DNA of 14,229 nucleotides from Rickettsiales bacterium (GTDB lineage Bacteria; Pseudomonadota; Alphaproteobacteria; Rickettsiales; 21-14-0-20-44-7), in contig JALZVI010000363.1 in assembly GCA_023301015.1 (NCBI GenBank), forward strand, positions 1-14,229. Reading direction: 5' to 3'. Position 1 is the first letter of the stretch. The number at the start of each line of letters is the position of its first letter. Below, one piece after another: positions 8,326 through 14,229 of the stretch. A program made the translations under genes and the position numbers. The notes under the pieces are model-generated. The model searched no databases and was not told where the DNA came from. It saw nothing but the letters and a program-made list of their open reading frames with translations.

Positions 8326-11300
8326 CTATGCCGCTTCTTGGCCATCATCGTCACCTAAATCTAGTGGTGGTTCTGTTGGCTCTTCTGGCGTTACATCTTC
8401 CATTGTTTCTTCAAGCTCAACGTTTAAACTCAAACCGCGAAGTTCTTTCACGATCACGTTGAAGCTTTCTGGAATACCTGGTTCAAATGTTTGGTCGCCA
8501 CGAACGATTGATTCATAAACCTTCGTTCTACCCACAACATCATCAGACTTAACAGTCAAAATCTCTTGCAGAGTATGCGCCGCACCGTATGCCTGAAGTG
8601 CCCAGCACTCCATCTCACCAAAGCGCTGTCCACCGAAGTGAGACTTACCACCAAGTGGCTGCTGTGTAACTAGTGAGTACGGCCCAATTGAACGAGCATG
8701 GATTTTATCATCAACCAAATGATGAAGTTTGAGCATGTAAACATAACCAACTGTCACTTTGCGATCAAATGGCTCACCTGTGAGACCATCATACAAAGTC
8801 ATCTGGCCAGAAGTGCTGATTCCTGCTTTTGTCAAGCAAGCGTCAATATCTTCTTCCTTAGCACCATCAAACGCAGGCGTTGCCATTGGCACAGCTTTGC
8901 GCAAGTTGCGAGCCAATTCTTCCAGCTCTTTGCCTTTTAGCTTCTCAACTTCAGCACGCTGCTCTTCACGATAGTAATTGCTTACAATCTCTTTGCGCAA
9001 CGCTTCTTCCTTGATTCCACCAGCTTTATATTCGTCATAAGCTTCACCAACTTGTTTACCCAAGCCAGCAGATGCCCAACCAAGATGAATTTCCATCACC
9101 TGACCAATATTCATCCGTGAAGGAACACCAAGAGGGTTCAACACGATGTCAGCAGGAGTTCCATCTTCCAAATATGGCATGTCTTCGATAGGAACAATGC
9201 GTGAAATCACACCTTTGTTACCATGACGACCCGCCATTTTATCACCTGGTTGAAGCTTACGCTTTACAGCAACAAACACTTTTACAACTTTCAAAACACC
9301 AGTTGGCAAATCATCACCAGCTTGAACTTTCTCAACTTTCGCTGCAAAACGCTCTTCAACTGCAGATGTGCGTTCAGTGTGTAGCTTTTTCAAGCCTTCA
9401 AGCTCTGTCATAACTTCTTGATCGTCGATCACAAAGTCAAACCATTTGCTTTTCGGAGTTTCTTCCAAAAGCTTAGCTTCAATTTTTGAACCGGCCTTAA
9501 AGCCTTTTGGTCCGCCAATTGCTTCCCTGCCTTCCAAAAGCTCTTCCATCTGCGTGAATGTGAAGCGATCAATAATTGCGCGCTCATCTTCTTTATCTTT
9601 ACGCAAAATCTCAATTTGCTCACGCTCAATTTGCAGCGCACGCTCATCTTTTTCCACACCGCGGCGAGAATATACACGAACATCAACAATTGTTCCTGCA
9701 ACACCTGGTGGCAAACGTAGTGACGAATCACGAACGTCAGCAGCTTTTTCACCAAAGATCGCACGAAGCAATTTCTCTTCAGGAGTAACTGGAGATTCTG
9801 ATTTTGGAGTAACCTTACCGACCATGATGTCGCCAGGGTTAACTTCAGCACCAACGTGAACCACACCAACTTCATCCAAGTGACGAAGAGACTCTTCACC
9901 AACATTTGGAATATCGCGAGTAATATCTTCGGGCCCAAGTTTTGTATCGCGAGCAACAACTTCAAACTCTTCAATATGAATCGAAGTATAAACATCGTCA
10001 GTTACAATACGCTCAGAGATTAGGATGGAATCCTCAAAGTTGTACCCGTTCCAAGGCATAAATGCGCAAAGAACGTTTTTACCCAAGGCCAATTCACCCA
10101 TGTCAGTTGATGTACCGTCACCGATAATATCACCAGCTTTCACTTCATCACCAACACGCACAAGCGGCTTTTGGTTAATACAAGTATTTTGGTTTGAACG
10201 CTGATATTTTTGCAATGTATAGATATCAACAGCGGGAGTTGAGTTTTTCTTCGATGTTTTTGTACGTACAACAATTCTTGTGGCATCAACTTGGTCAATA
10301 ACACCGTCATTCTTGGCAATTACAGTTACACCAGAATCTTTCGCAACAACGCTTTCCATGCCAGTTCCAACAAATGGAGCTTCTGCGCGGAGCAGGGGCA
10401 CGGCTTGACGTTGCATGTTCGATCCCATCAAGGCACGGTTCGCATCATCATTTTCTAGGAAAGGAATGAGCGACGCCGCAACAGAAACTAACTGCTTTGG
10501 TGAAACATCAATATAGTCAATATCTTCAGGTTGAGACAATGTGAACTCACCCTTGCGACGAGCAGAAACTAGAGCTTCTGTAAACTTACCCTTCTTATCT
10601 TGAGGAGCAGTTGCCTGCGCAATCGTATACTTCCCCTCTTCAATCGCTGAAAGATACTCAACTTCATCAGTCACAACAGAATCTACAACTTTACGATATG
10701 GAGTATCGATAAAGCCATATTTGTTGATTTTGGCATATGTTGCCAATGAGTTGATAAGACCAATATTCGGACCCTCAGGAGTTTCAATCGGGCAGATACG
10801 GCCATAATGCGTCAGATGAACATCACGAACTTCAAAACCAGCGCGCTCACGTGTCAGACCACCGGGCCCAAGAGCAGACAAACGACGCTTATGCGTAATT
10901 TCTGAAAGTGGGTTGGTTTGATCCATAAACTGCGAAAGCTGTGAACCACCGAAGAATTCCTTGATCGTCGCAGCCAATGGCTTTGAGTTGATCAAATCTT
11001 GCGGCATTTTTGTGTCGATATCTTCAGCAGACATCTTCTCTGTCACAGCACGTTCCATACGTAGCAAACCTACGCGGAATTGGTTTGCCATAAGCTCACC
11101 AACTGAACGGATACGACGGTTACCCAAATGATCAATATCATCAACATCATCAAAACCATCTTTGATCGAGATCAAAGTGCGAACTGATTGAATAATATCA
11201 TCTTTTGTCAGAGTCGTTTTCTTCTCTTCTTTCTTGTCCCAACGCGCATTCATCTTCATGCGGCCAACGTCTGAAAGGTCATAGCGATCTTCAACGAAGA

Positions 11301-12480
11301 ACAGATTCTCGAACAATATTTCCGCAGCTTCAACTGTAGGCGGCTCGCCCGGACGCATAACTTTATAAATATCAATCAGCGCATCGCCTTTTGATTGGTT
11401 TTTGTCAGCAACAATTGTGTCACGCAAATATGATCCAACTTTCACATTATCAATGTTCAATGTCGGGATTTCTTTCGTGCCATTTGCGATCAACTCTTCA
11501 ATTGATGCTTCAGTCAGCTCATCGCCAGCTTCAACAAAAATCTCGCCAGTTTCTTGGTTCACAATATCTTCAGCAACATAGCGGCCAATCAGATCTTCTG
11601 ACTGAACAAGCTGCTCTGTGAAGTCATCCTTAGCCAACTCACGAACAGTTTTTGCTGTGATCTTTGTTCCAACTTCAAGCTTTGTTTCGCCAGTTTTCGG
11701 ATCGATCAAATCTTTATCAAGCTTCGCACCTTTCAAGCGCTCTGCGTTGAATGGAATTGTCCAACCTTTTTTGCCATGCACGCAAGAAACTTTGTCATAG
11801 AATGTTTCAAAGATTTCTGCTGTTTCCATGCCAAGGGCACGAAGCAAGCTTGTTGCATATAGCTTTCTACGGCGATCAATGCGGAAGAATAGCAAATCTT
11901 TTCCGTCAAATTCAAAATCCAACCATGAACCACGGTAAGGAATGATACGTGCGTTATATAGGAATTTACCTGATGAATGAGTTTTACCCTTATCATGGTC
12001 AAAGAACACACCTGGTGATCTATGCATCTGTGAAACAATCACACGCTCAGTTCCGTTAATAACAAACGTACCGTTGCGTGTCATCATAGGCACGTCGCCC
12101 ATATACACATCTTGCTCTTTAATGTCTTTAATTTCACGCGTGCCAGCATCTTCGTCAACAATCCACACAATCATGCGAAGTGTTACATAAAGAGGGGCAG
12201 CGAAGTTGATACCACGCTGGCGTGACTCATCAACGTCATATTTCGGCTCACCGAAGCGGCTTGATACGAACTCTAGCGTTGCAGTGTCGTTGAAATCTTT
12301 AATAGGGAATACTGAGCTGAATACATCAAATAAACCGCTATCCTTGGCTTCAGTAGCTGTGCCTAAGAATTTGTCGTATGAATTTTTTTGAATTTCGATC
12401 AAATTTGGCAATTCAATCGCGTCATCTTTAATTTTTCCGAATTGATTACGGAGTCTTTTACGTGCAGTAAATGATAACAT
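8326..12480 (-). CDS. rpoB: DNA-directed RNA polymerase subunit beta
   Basis: This subunit forms half of the RNA polymerase active-site cleft and is the target of rifampicin. The 1384-aa protein is complete. The rifampicin region is at 511-541 ([20 protein letters not shown], then [11 protein letters not shown]). The key positions are wild type: Asp520, His530 and Ser535 correspond to E. coli 516, 526 and 531. Other landmarks are [20 protein letters not shown] (557-576), NGYNFEDSI (811-819) and the active-site lysine block [10 protein letters not shown] (1081-1090). The C-terminus is typical but ends in an acidic tail ([19 protein letters not shown]). The ATG at 12480 has AGGGA nine bases upstream. 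It lies 197 bases after rplL, behind several hairpins, and 78 bases before rpoC. Confidence 0.99.
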   Translation of the reverse strand: MLSFTARKRLRNQFGKIKDDAIELPNLIEIQKNSYDKFLGTATEAKDSGLFDVFSSVFPIKDFNDTATLEFVSSRFGEPKYDVDESRQRGINFAAPLYVTLRMIVWIVDEDAGTREIKDIKEQDVYMGDVPMMTRNGTFVINGTERVIVSQMHRSPGVFFDHDKGKTHSSGKFLYNARIIPYRGSWLDFEFDGKDLLFFRIDRRRKLYATSLLRALGMETAEIFETFYDKVSCVHGKKGWTIPFNAERLKGAKLDKDLIDPKTGETKLEVGTKITAKTVRELAKDDFTEQLVQSEDLIGRYVAEDIVNQETGEIFVEAGDELTEASIEELIANGTKEIPTLNIDNVKVGSYLRDTIVADKNQSKGDALIDIYKVMRPGEPPTVEAAEILFENLFFVEDRYDLSDVGRMKMNARWDKKEEKKTTLTKDDIIQSVRTLISIKDGFDDVDDIDHLGNRRIRSVGELMANQFRVGLLRMERAVTEKMSAEDIDTKMPQDLINSKPLAATIKEFFGGSQLSQFMDQTNPLSEITHKRRLSALGPGGLTRERAGFEVRDVHLTHYGRICPIETPEGPNIGLINSLATYAKINKYGFIDTPYRKVVDSVVTDEVEYLSAIEEGKYTIAQATAPQDKKGKFTEALVSARRKGEFTLSQPEDIDYIDVSPKQLVSVAASLIPFLENDDANRALMGSNMQRQAVPLLRAEAPFVGTGMESVVAKDSGVTVIAKNDGVIDQVDATRIVVRTKTSKKNSTPAVDIYTLQKYQRSNQNTCINQKPLVRVGDEVKAGDIIGDGTSTDMGELALGKNVLCAFMPWNGYNFEDSILISERIVTDDVYTSIHIEEFEVVARDTKLGPEDITRDIPNVGEESLRHLDEVGVVHVGAEVNPGDIMVGKVTPKSESPVTPEEKLLRAIFGEKAADVRDSSLRLPPGVAGTIVDVRVYSRRGVEKDERALQIEREQIEILRKDKEDERAIIDRFTFTQMEELLEGREAIGGPKGFKAGSKIEAKLLEETPKSKWFDFVIDDQEVMTELEGLKKLHTERTSAVEERFAAKVEKVQAGDDLPTGVLKVVKVFVAVKRKLQPGDKMAGRHGNKGVISRIVPIEDMPYLEDGTPADIVLNPLGVPSRMNIGQVMEIHLGWASAGLGKQVGEAYDEYKAGGIKEEALRKEIVSNYYREEQRAEVEKLKGKELEELARNLRKAVPMATPAFDGAKEEDIDACLTKAGISTSGQMTLYDGLTGEPFDRKVTVGYVYMLKLHHLVDDKIHARSIGPYSLVTQQPLGGKSHFGGQRFGEMECWALQAYGAAHTLQEILTVKSDDVVGRTKVYESIVRGDQTFEPGIPESFNVIVKELRGLSLNVELEETMEDVTPEEPTEPPLDLGDDDGQEAA

Positions 12481-12502
12481 ATTTGCTAGTCCCTAGTTCT
12501 AG
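12478..12502 (-). promoter_or_regulatory. rpoB ribosome-binding module with three CTAG motifs
   Basis: CTAG occurs at 12502-12499, 12496-12493 and 12489-12486 ahead of the ATG at 12480. The Shine-Dalgarno AGGGA lies between the last two copies. The end of the element reads CTAGGGACTAGCAAATATG, nearly the same as the rpoC element, with an identical nine-base spacer to the start. CUAG-GGA-CUAG could form a four-pair mini-hairpin that presents the Shine-Dalgarno in its loop. Function beyond ribosome binding is inferred. Confidence 0.6.
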
Positions 12503-12515
12503 TTGTTGTCTTTTG

Positions 12516-12537
12516 CTCAGCCAGTATGCTGGCTGAA
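12516..12537 (-). other. Stem-loop in the rplL-rpoB leader (rpoB-proximal)
   Basis: On the minus strand UUCAGCCAG (12537-12529) pairs with CUGGCUGAG (12524-12516) around a CAUA loop, giving nine pairs including one terminal U-G. The plus-strand counterpart of that last pair is a C/A mismatch. The following bases are CAAAAGACAAC, so this is not a terminator. It lies about 35 bases before the rpoB start and abuts the next stem-loop. Confidence 0.65.
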
Positions 12538-12582
12538 GCTTTGAGGTTCAAAGTTGAATTTCAAACAAATAAAGCTCAAAGC
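12538..12582 (-). other. Stem-loop in the rplL-rpoB leader (middle)
   Basis: GCUUUGAG (12582-12575) can pair perfectly with CUCAAAGC (12545-12538) over a 29-base loop. The 3' side of this stem is directly adjacent to the rpoB-proximal hairpin, so the two could stack. With its large AU-rich loop it is less stable than the other structures here. Confidence 0.45.
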
Positions 12583-12607
12583 GGGTAGGCAGTTTTTTCC
12601 AACGGAT

Positions 12608-12653
12608 TAAGCCCGTGCGTTAGGAAATTAAATTCCTAACATGCACAGGCTTA
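12608..12653 (-). other. Long stem-loop just after rplL
   Basis: About 25 bases past the rplL stop codon, 12653-12608 folds on the minus strand. The outer arm is AAGCC/GGCUU (12652-12648 with 12613-12609) plus one A-U pair, then a U-G pair (12647/12614). Next comes GUGC/GCAC (12646-12643 with 12618-12615), a two-base bulge (12642-12641), and GUUAGGAA/UUCCUAAC (12640-12633 with 12626-12619) around a six-base loop. No U-run follows. In E. coli the rplL-rpoB gap carries an attenuator and an RNase III site; a processing or attenuation role here is inference from position and shape. Confidence 0.65.
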
Positions 12654-12677
12654 TAAATCCAATGACTGTCTTCTGTA

Positions 12678-13049
12678 CTAGCTAAGCTTTACAGTTGCGC
12701 CAACAGCTTCAAGTTGCTTCTTGATTTCTTCAGCTTCGTCTTTCTTGATGCCTTCTTTCAAAGACTTAGGAGCAGCTTCAACCAAAGCTTTCGCTTCACC
12801 AAGGCCAAGACCCGTGATAGCACGAACTTCTTTAATCACTTTGATTTTCTCTCCGCCAACGGCTTCAAGAGTTACGTCAAATTCTGTCTTTTCTTCAGCA
12901 GCTTCTGCAGGGCCAGCAGCAGGTGCAGCAGCAACAGCAGCAGCGGCAGAAACGCCCCATGCTTCTTCAAGTTTCTTTGATAGGTCAGCAGCTTCTACAA
13001 CAGTTAGTGTTGAAAGCTCTTCTACGATTTTTTCTAAGTTAGCAGCCAT
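12678..13049 (-). CDS. rplL: 50S ribosomal protein L7/L12
   Basis: L7/L12 is the multicopy stalk protein that recruits and activates translational GTPases on the large subunit. The 123-aa sequence shows the N-terminal dimerisation and L10-binding helices (1-33, [20 protein letters not shown]), an Ala/Pro-rich hinge (about 34-52) and the C-terminal factor-binding domain (about 55-123). The last contains [20 protein letters not shown], then KALVE. AGGA eight bases upstream of the ATG at 13049 supports the start. It follows rplJ after 78 bases that hold a small hairpin. Arg is rare and Ala/Lys/Glu dominate, as usual for the family. Confidence 0.98.
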   Translation of the reverse strand: MAANLEKIVEELSTLTVVEAADLSKKLEEAWGVSAAAAVAAAPAAGPAEAAEEKTEFDVTLEAVGGEKIKVIKEVRAITGLGLGEAKALVEAAPKSLKEGIKKDEAEEIKKQLEAVGATVKLS

Positions 13050-13057
13050 TATATTTA

Positions 13058-13118
13058 TCCTTTAGTTGTTTAGTTTATTGTTTTTTGTAGTCATTTAGAA
13101 GCGGATACCCACATCCGC
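13058..13118 (-). promoter_or_regulatory. rplJ-rplL spacer: small stem-loop and rplL ribosome-binding site
   Basis: GCGGAU (13118-13113) pairs with AUCCGC (13106-13101) around a six-base loop. UUCUAAAUG follows, which is too poor in U for a convincing terminator. Downstream, AACTAAAC and AACTAAAGGA carry the rplL Shine-Dalgarno at 13061-13058. The repeated AACTA resembles the AACTAG copies ahead of rpoB and rpoC. Ribosome binding is well supported. The hairpin may allow internal initiation or processing so that L12 is made in excess over L10, but that is inference. Confidence 0.5.
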
Positions 13119-13127
13119 GTCCTAATC

Positions 13128-13634
13128 TTATTTTGCAGCATATGCGCCGAACACGCGTGCAAGTTGCCCTGCAGGTGCTTGCGTAACTGAAGCAAGTTTT
13201 TGTGCTGGTGCTTGTAGCAAACCAACAAGTTTCGCACGAAGCTCGTCAAGTGATGGCAATTTAGCCAGAGCTTGAATCCCTTCAACGTCCAACAGGTTCG
13301 CACCCATCGCGCCGCCCAAAATTACTAAATTCTCATTGTCATTAGCAAATTCAGACACCACTTTTGCCGGAGCAACTGGGTTTGTTGAATAGAAAATTGC
13401 AGTTTGACCCACAAAATGTTCTGTCAAAGACTCGTACTGAGTGTCTTTCAAGGCAAGGCGCACAAGAGTGTTTTTTGCAACTTTCATCACACCACCTTCA
13501 GCGCGCATTTTCTTACGCAAGTCAGTAATGTCATCAACATTCAAACCCTTGTAATGTGCAACCACTACAGTTTCCATGCCACCCAAATTCTCGTTTAAGC
13601 TTTGGATTAGTTCTTGTTTTTCAGTTCTGTTCAT
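13128..13634 (-). CDS. rplJ: 50S ribosomal protein L10
   Basis: L10 anchors the L7/L12 dimers to 23S rRNA at the base of the stalk. The 168-aa product has the family's N-terminal rRNA-binding domain (LIQSLNENLGGMETVVVAHY, then KGLNVDDITDLRKKMRAEGG, then NTLVRLAL) and a C-terminal Ala-rich helix that binds L12 (ASVTQAPAGQLARVFGAYAA). The ATG at 13634 shares its A with the rplA stop (TAATG), giving translational coupling. There is thus no separate leader in which an L10-L12 repression site of the enterobacterial type could sit directly upstream. Confidence 0.97.
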   Translation of the reverse strand: MNRTEKQELIQSLNENLGGMETVVVAHYKGLNVDDITDLRKKMRAEGGVMKVAKNTLVRLALKDTQYESLTEHFVGQTAIFYSTNPVAPAKVVSEFANDNENLVILGGAMGANLLDVEGIQALAKLPSLDELRAKLVGLLQAPAQKLASVTQAPAGQLARVFGAYAAK

Positions 13635-14229
13635 TACGCCGCCTCTAATGTTTTTACATCAACCGCAACACCAACGCCCATGGTTGATGTTAATGATGCT
13701 GATTTAATATAAACGCCTTTCATGCCGTTAGGCTTAGCCTTGTTCAGTGCGTCGATCAAAGTGTTGATGTTTTCTGCAAGAGCTTTTTCATCAAAGCTTG
13801 CTTTCCCGATCCCTGCATGAACAACGCCAGCTTTCTCTGCGCGGAACTCAACTTGACCAGCTTTTGCAGCTTTCACAGCAGCAGCAACGTCCATTGTCAC
13901 AGTTCCAAGCTTTGGGTTAGGCATCAAGCCTTTTGGCCCCAATGCACGAGCAACTTTACCAATTGCGCCCATCTTATCAGGCGTTGCAATTACGCGGTCA
14001 AAGTCAAAATCACCTTTTTGCACTTTCTCAACAAATTCTTCTACGCCAACGAAGTCAGCTCCAGCTTTCTTTGCTTCTTCAGCTTTTTCGCCGTCTGCAA
14101 CAACCGCAACTCTAATTGATTTACCAGTACCGTTTGGCATTCCAATCACGCCGCGAACAATTTGCGTTGTGTCTTTTGCATCAATTCCAAGATTTATTGA
14201 AATCTCAACAGTTTCATCAAATTTTGCGT
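13634..14229 (-). CDS. rplA: 50S ribosomal protein L1 (5' end off the right edge)
   Basis: L1 binds 23S rRNA at the mobile L1 stalk near the E site and in many bacteria represses its own L11-L1 mRNA. In frame to the right edge, about 197 codons are visible. They start at [16 protein letters not shown], which matches the L1 segment KFDESVDVAVNLGID, and contain [15 protein letters not shown] and the L1 signature [20 protein letters not shown]. The tail ends [20 protein letters not shown]. By comparison with the usual 230-235 aa, roughly 35 N-terminal residues lie beyond the window. A GTG at 14149 is internal and not the true start. It overlaps rplJ by one base. Confidence 0.97.
   Translation of the reverse strand, partial: AKFDETVEISINLGIDAKDTTQIVRGVIGMPNGTGKSIRVAVVADGEKAEEAKKAGADFVGVEEFVEKVQKGDFDFDRVIATPDKMGAIGKVARALGPKGLMPNPKLGTVTMDVAAAVKAAKAGQVEFRAEKAGVVHAGIGKASFDEKALAENINTLIDALNKAKPNGMKGVYIKSASLTSTMGVGVAVDVKTLEAA

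Noticed and set aside
9429..9995. A 188-codon open frame on the minus strand inside rpoB in another frame
   Set aside because: It overlaps the intact, strongly conserved rpoB coding sequence and its translation is Leu/Lys-rich without domain features; it is an overlap artefact.
10857..10950. Possible rifampicin-resistance changes in the RpoB rifampicin region
   Set aside because: The key residues equivalent to E. coli Asp516, His526 and Ser531 are all wild type; the Leu in [11 protein letters not shown] is a conservative difference from the E. coli Ile.
12608..12653. Terminator after rplL
   Set aside because: The hairpin is good but is followed by AAUCCGUUGG rather than a U-run, so I list it as a stem-loop of unknown role, not as a terminator.
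1..14229. Mobile elements, CRISPR arrays, tRNA/rRNA genes, defence or toxin-antitoxin systems
   Set aside because: No transposase, regular repeat-spacer pattern, RNA gene signature or recognisable defence protein was found; the window is dominated by conserved core genes.

Overview
The window looks like a piece of chromosome from a Gram-negative bacterium, most likely an alphaproteobacterium of moderate to low GC. This rests on three things: full-length RpoB (1384 aa) and RpoC (1394 aa) of alphaproteobacterial type, the order DUF374 acyltransferase - kdtA - lpxK, and a TolR with a Gly/Ser/Arg-rich N-terminus. The assignment is inference from gene content and sequence character, not from a search. 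No mobile element, CRISPR array, rRNA or tRNA was seen.

Layout. (1) 1-3056, minus strand: a tightly overlapping envelope operon read as DUF374 acyltransferase -> kdtA/waaA -> lpxK -> tilS (tilS runs off the left edge). Successive genes overlap by 20, 4 and 1 bases. KdtA and LpxK act on the lipid A/Kdo core of LPS; TilS modifies tRNA-Ile. (2) 3057-3101: a 45-base, very AT-rich divergent intergenic region. (3) 3102-4003, plus strand: tolR without tolQ, then an unrecognised 141-aa helical protein with no proline or cysteine and different arginine codon use. (4) 4002-4036: a strong terminator for rpoC, whose U-tract overlaps the stop codon of the converging 141-aa gene. (5) 4063-14229, minus strand: the ribosomal protein/RNA polymerase operon read as rplA (5' end off the right edge) -> rplJ -> rplL -> rpoB -> rpoC.

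No wholly new gene system is visible. The least ordinary content is RNA-level organisation of the rpl-rpo operon. rplJ starts inside the rplA stop codon (TAATG), leaving no room for the L10 leader used for autoregulation in enterobacteria. Every other gap in the operon (rplJ-rplL, rplL-rpoB, rpoB-rpoC) carries stem-loops. rpoB and rpoC share a nearly identical ribosome-binding module, CTAGGRACTAGMAAAWATG, with further CTAG copies just upstream. In three structures (the rpoC terminator and two of the rplL-rpoB hairpins), C/A mismatches on the plus strand become G-U pairs on the transcribed minus strand, which argues that they act as RNA. The other points of interest are the orphan tolR and the unknown gene beside it. 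No gap exceeds 300 bases; the largest is the 197-base rplL-rpoB interval.
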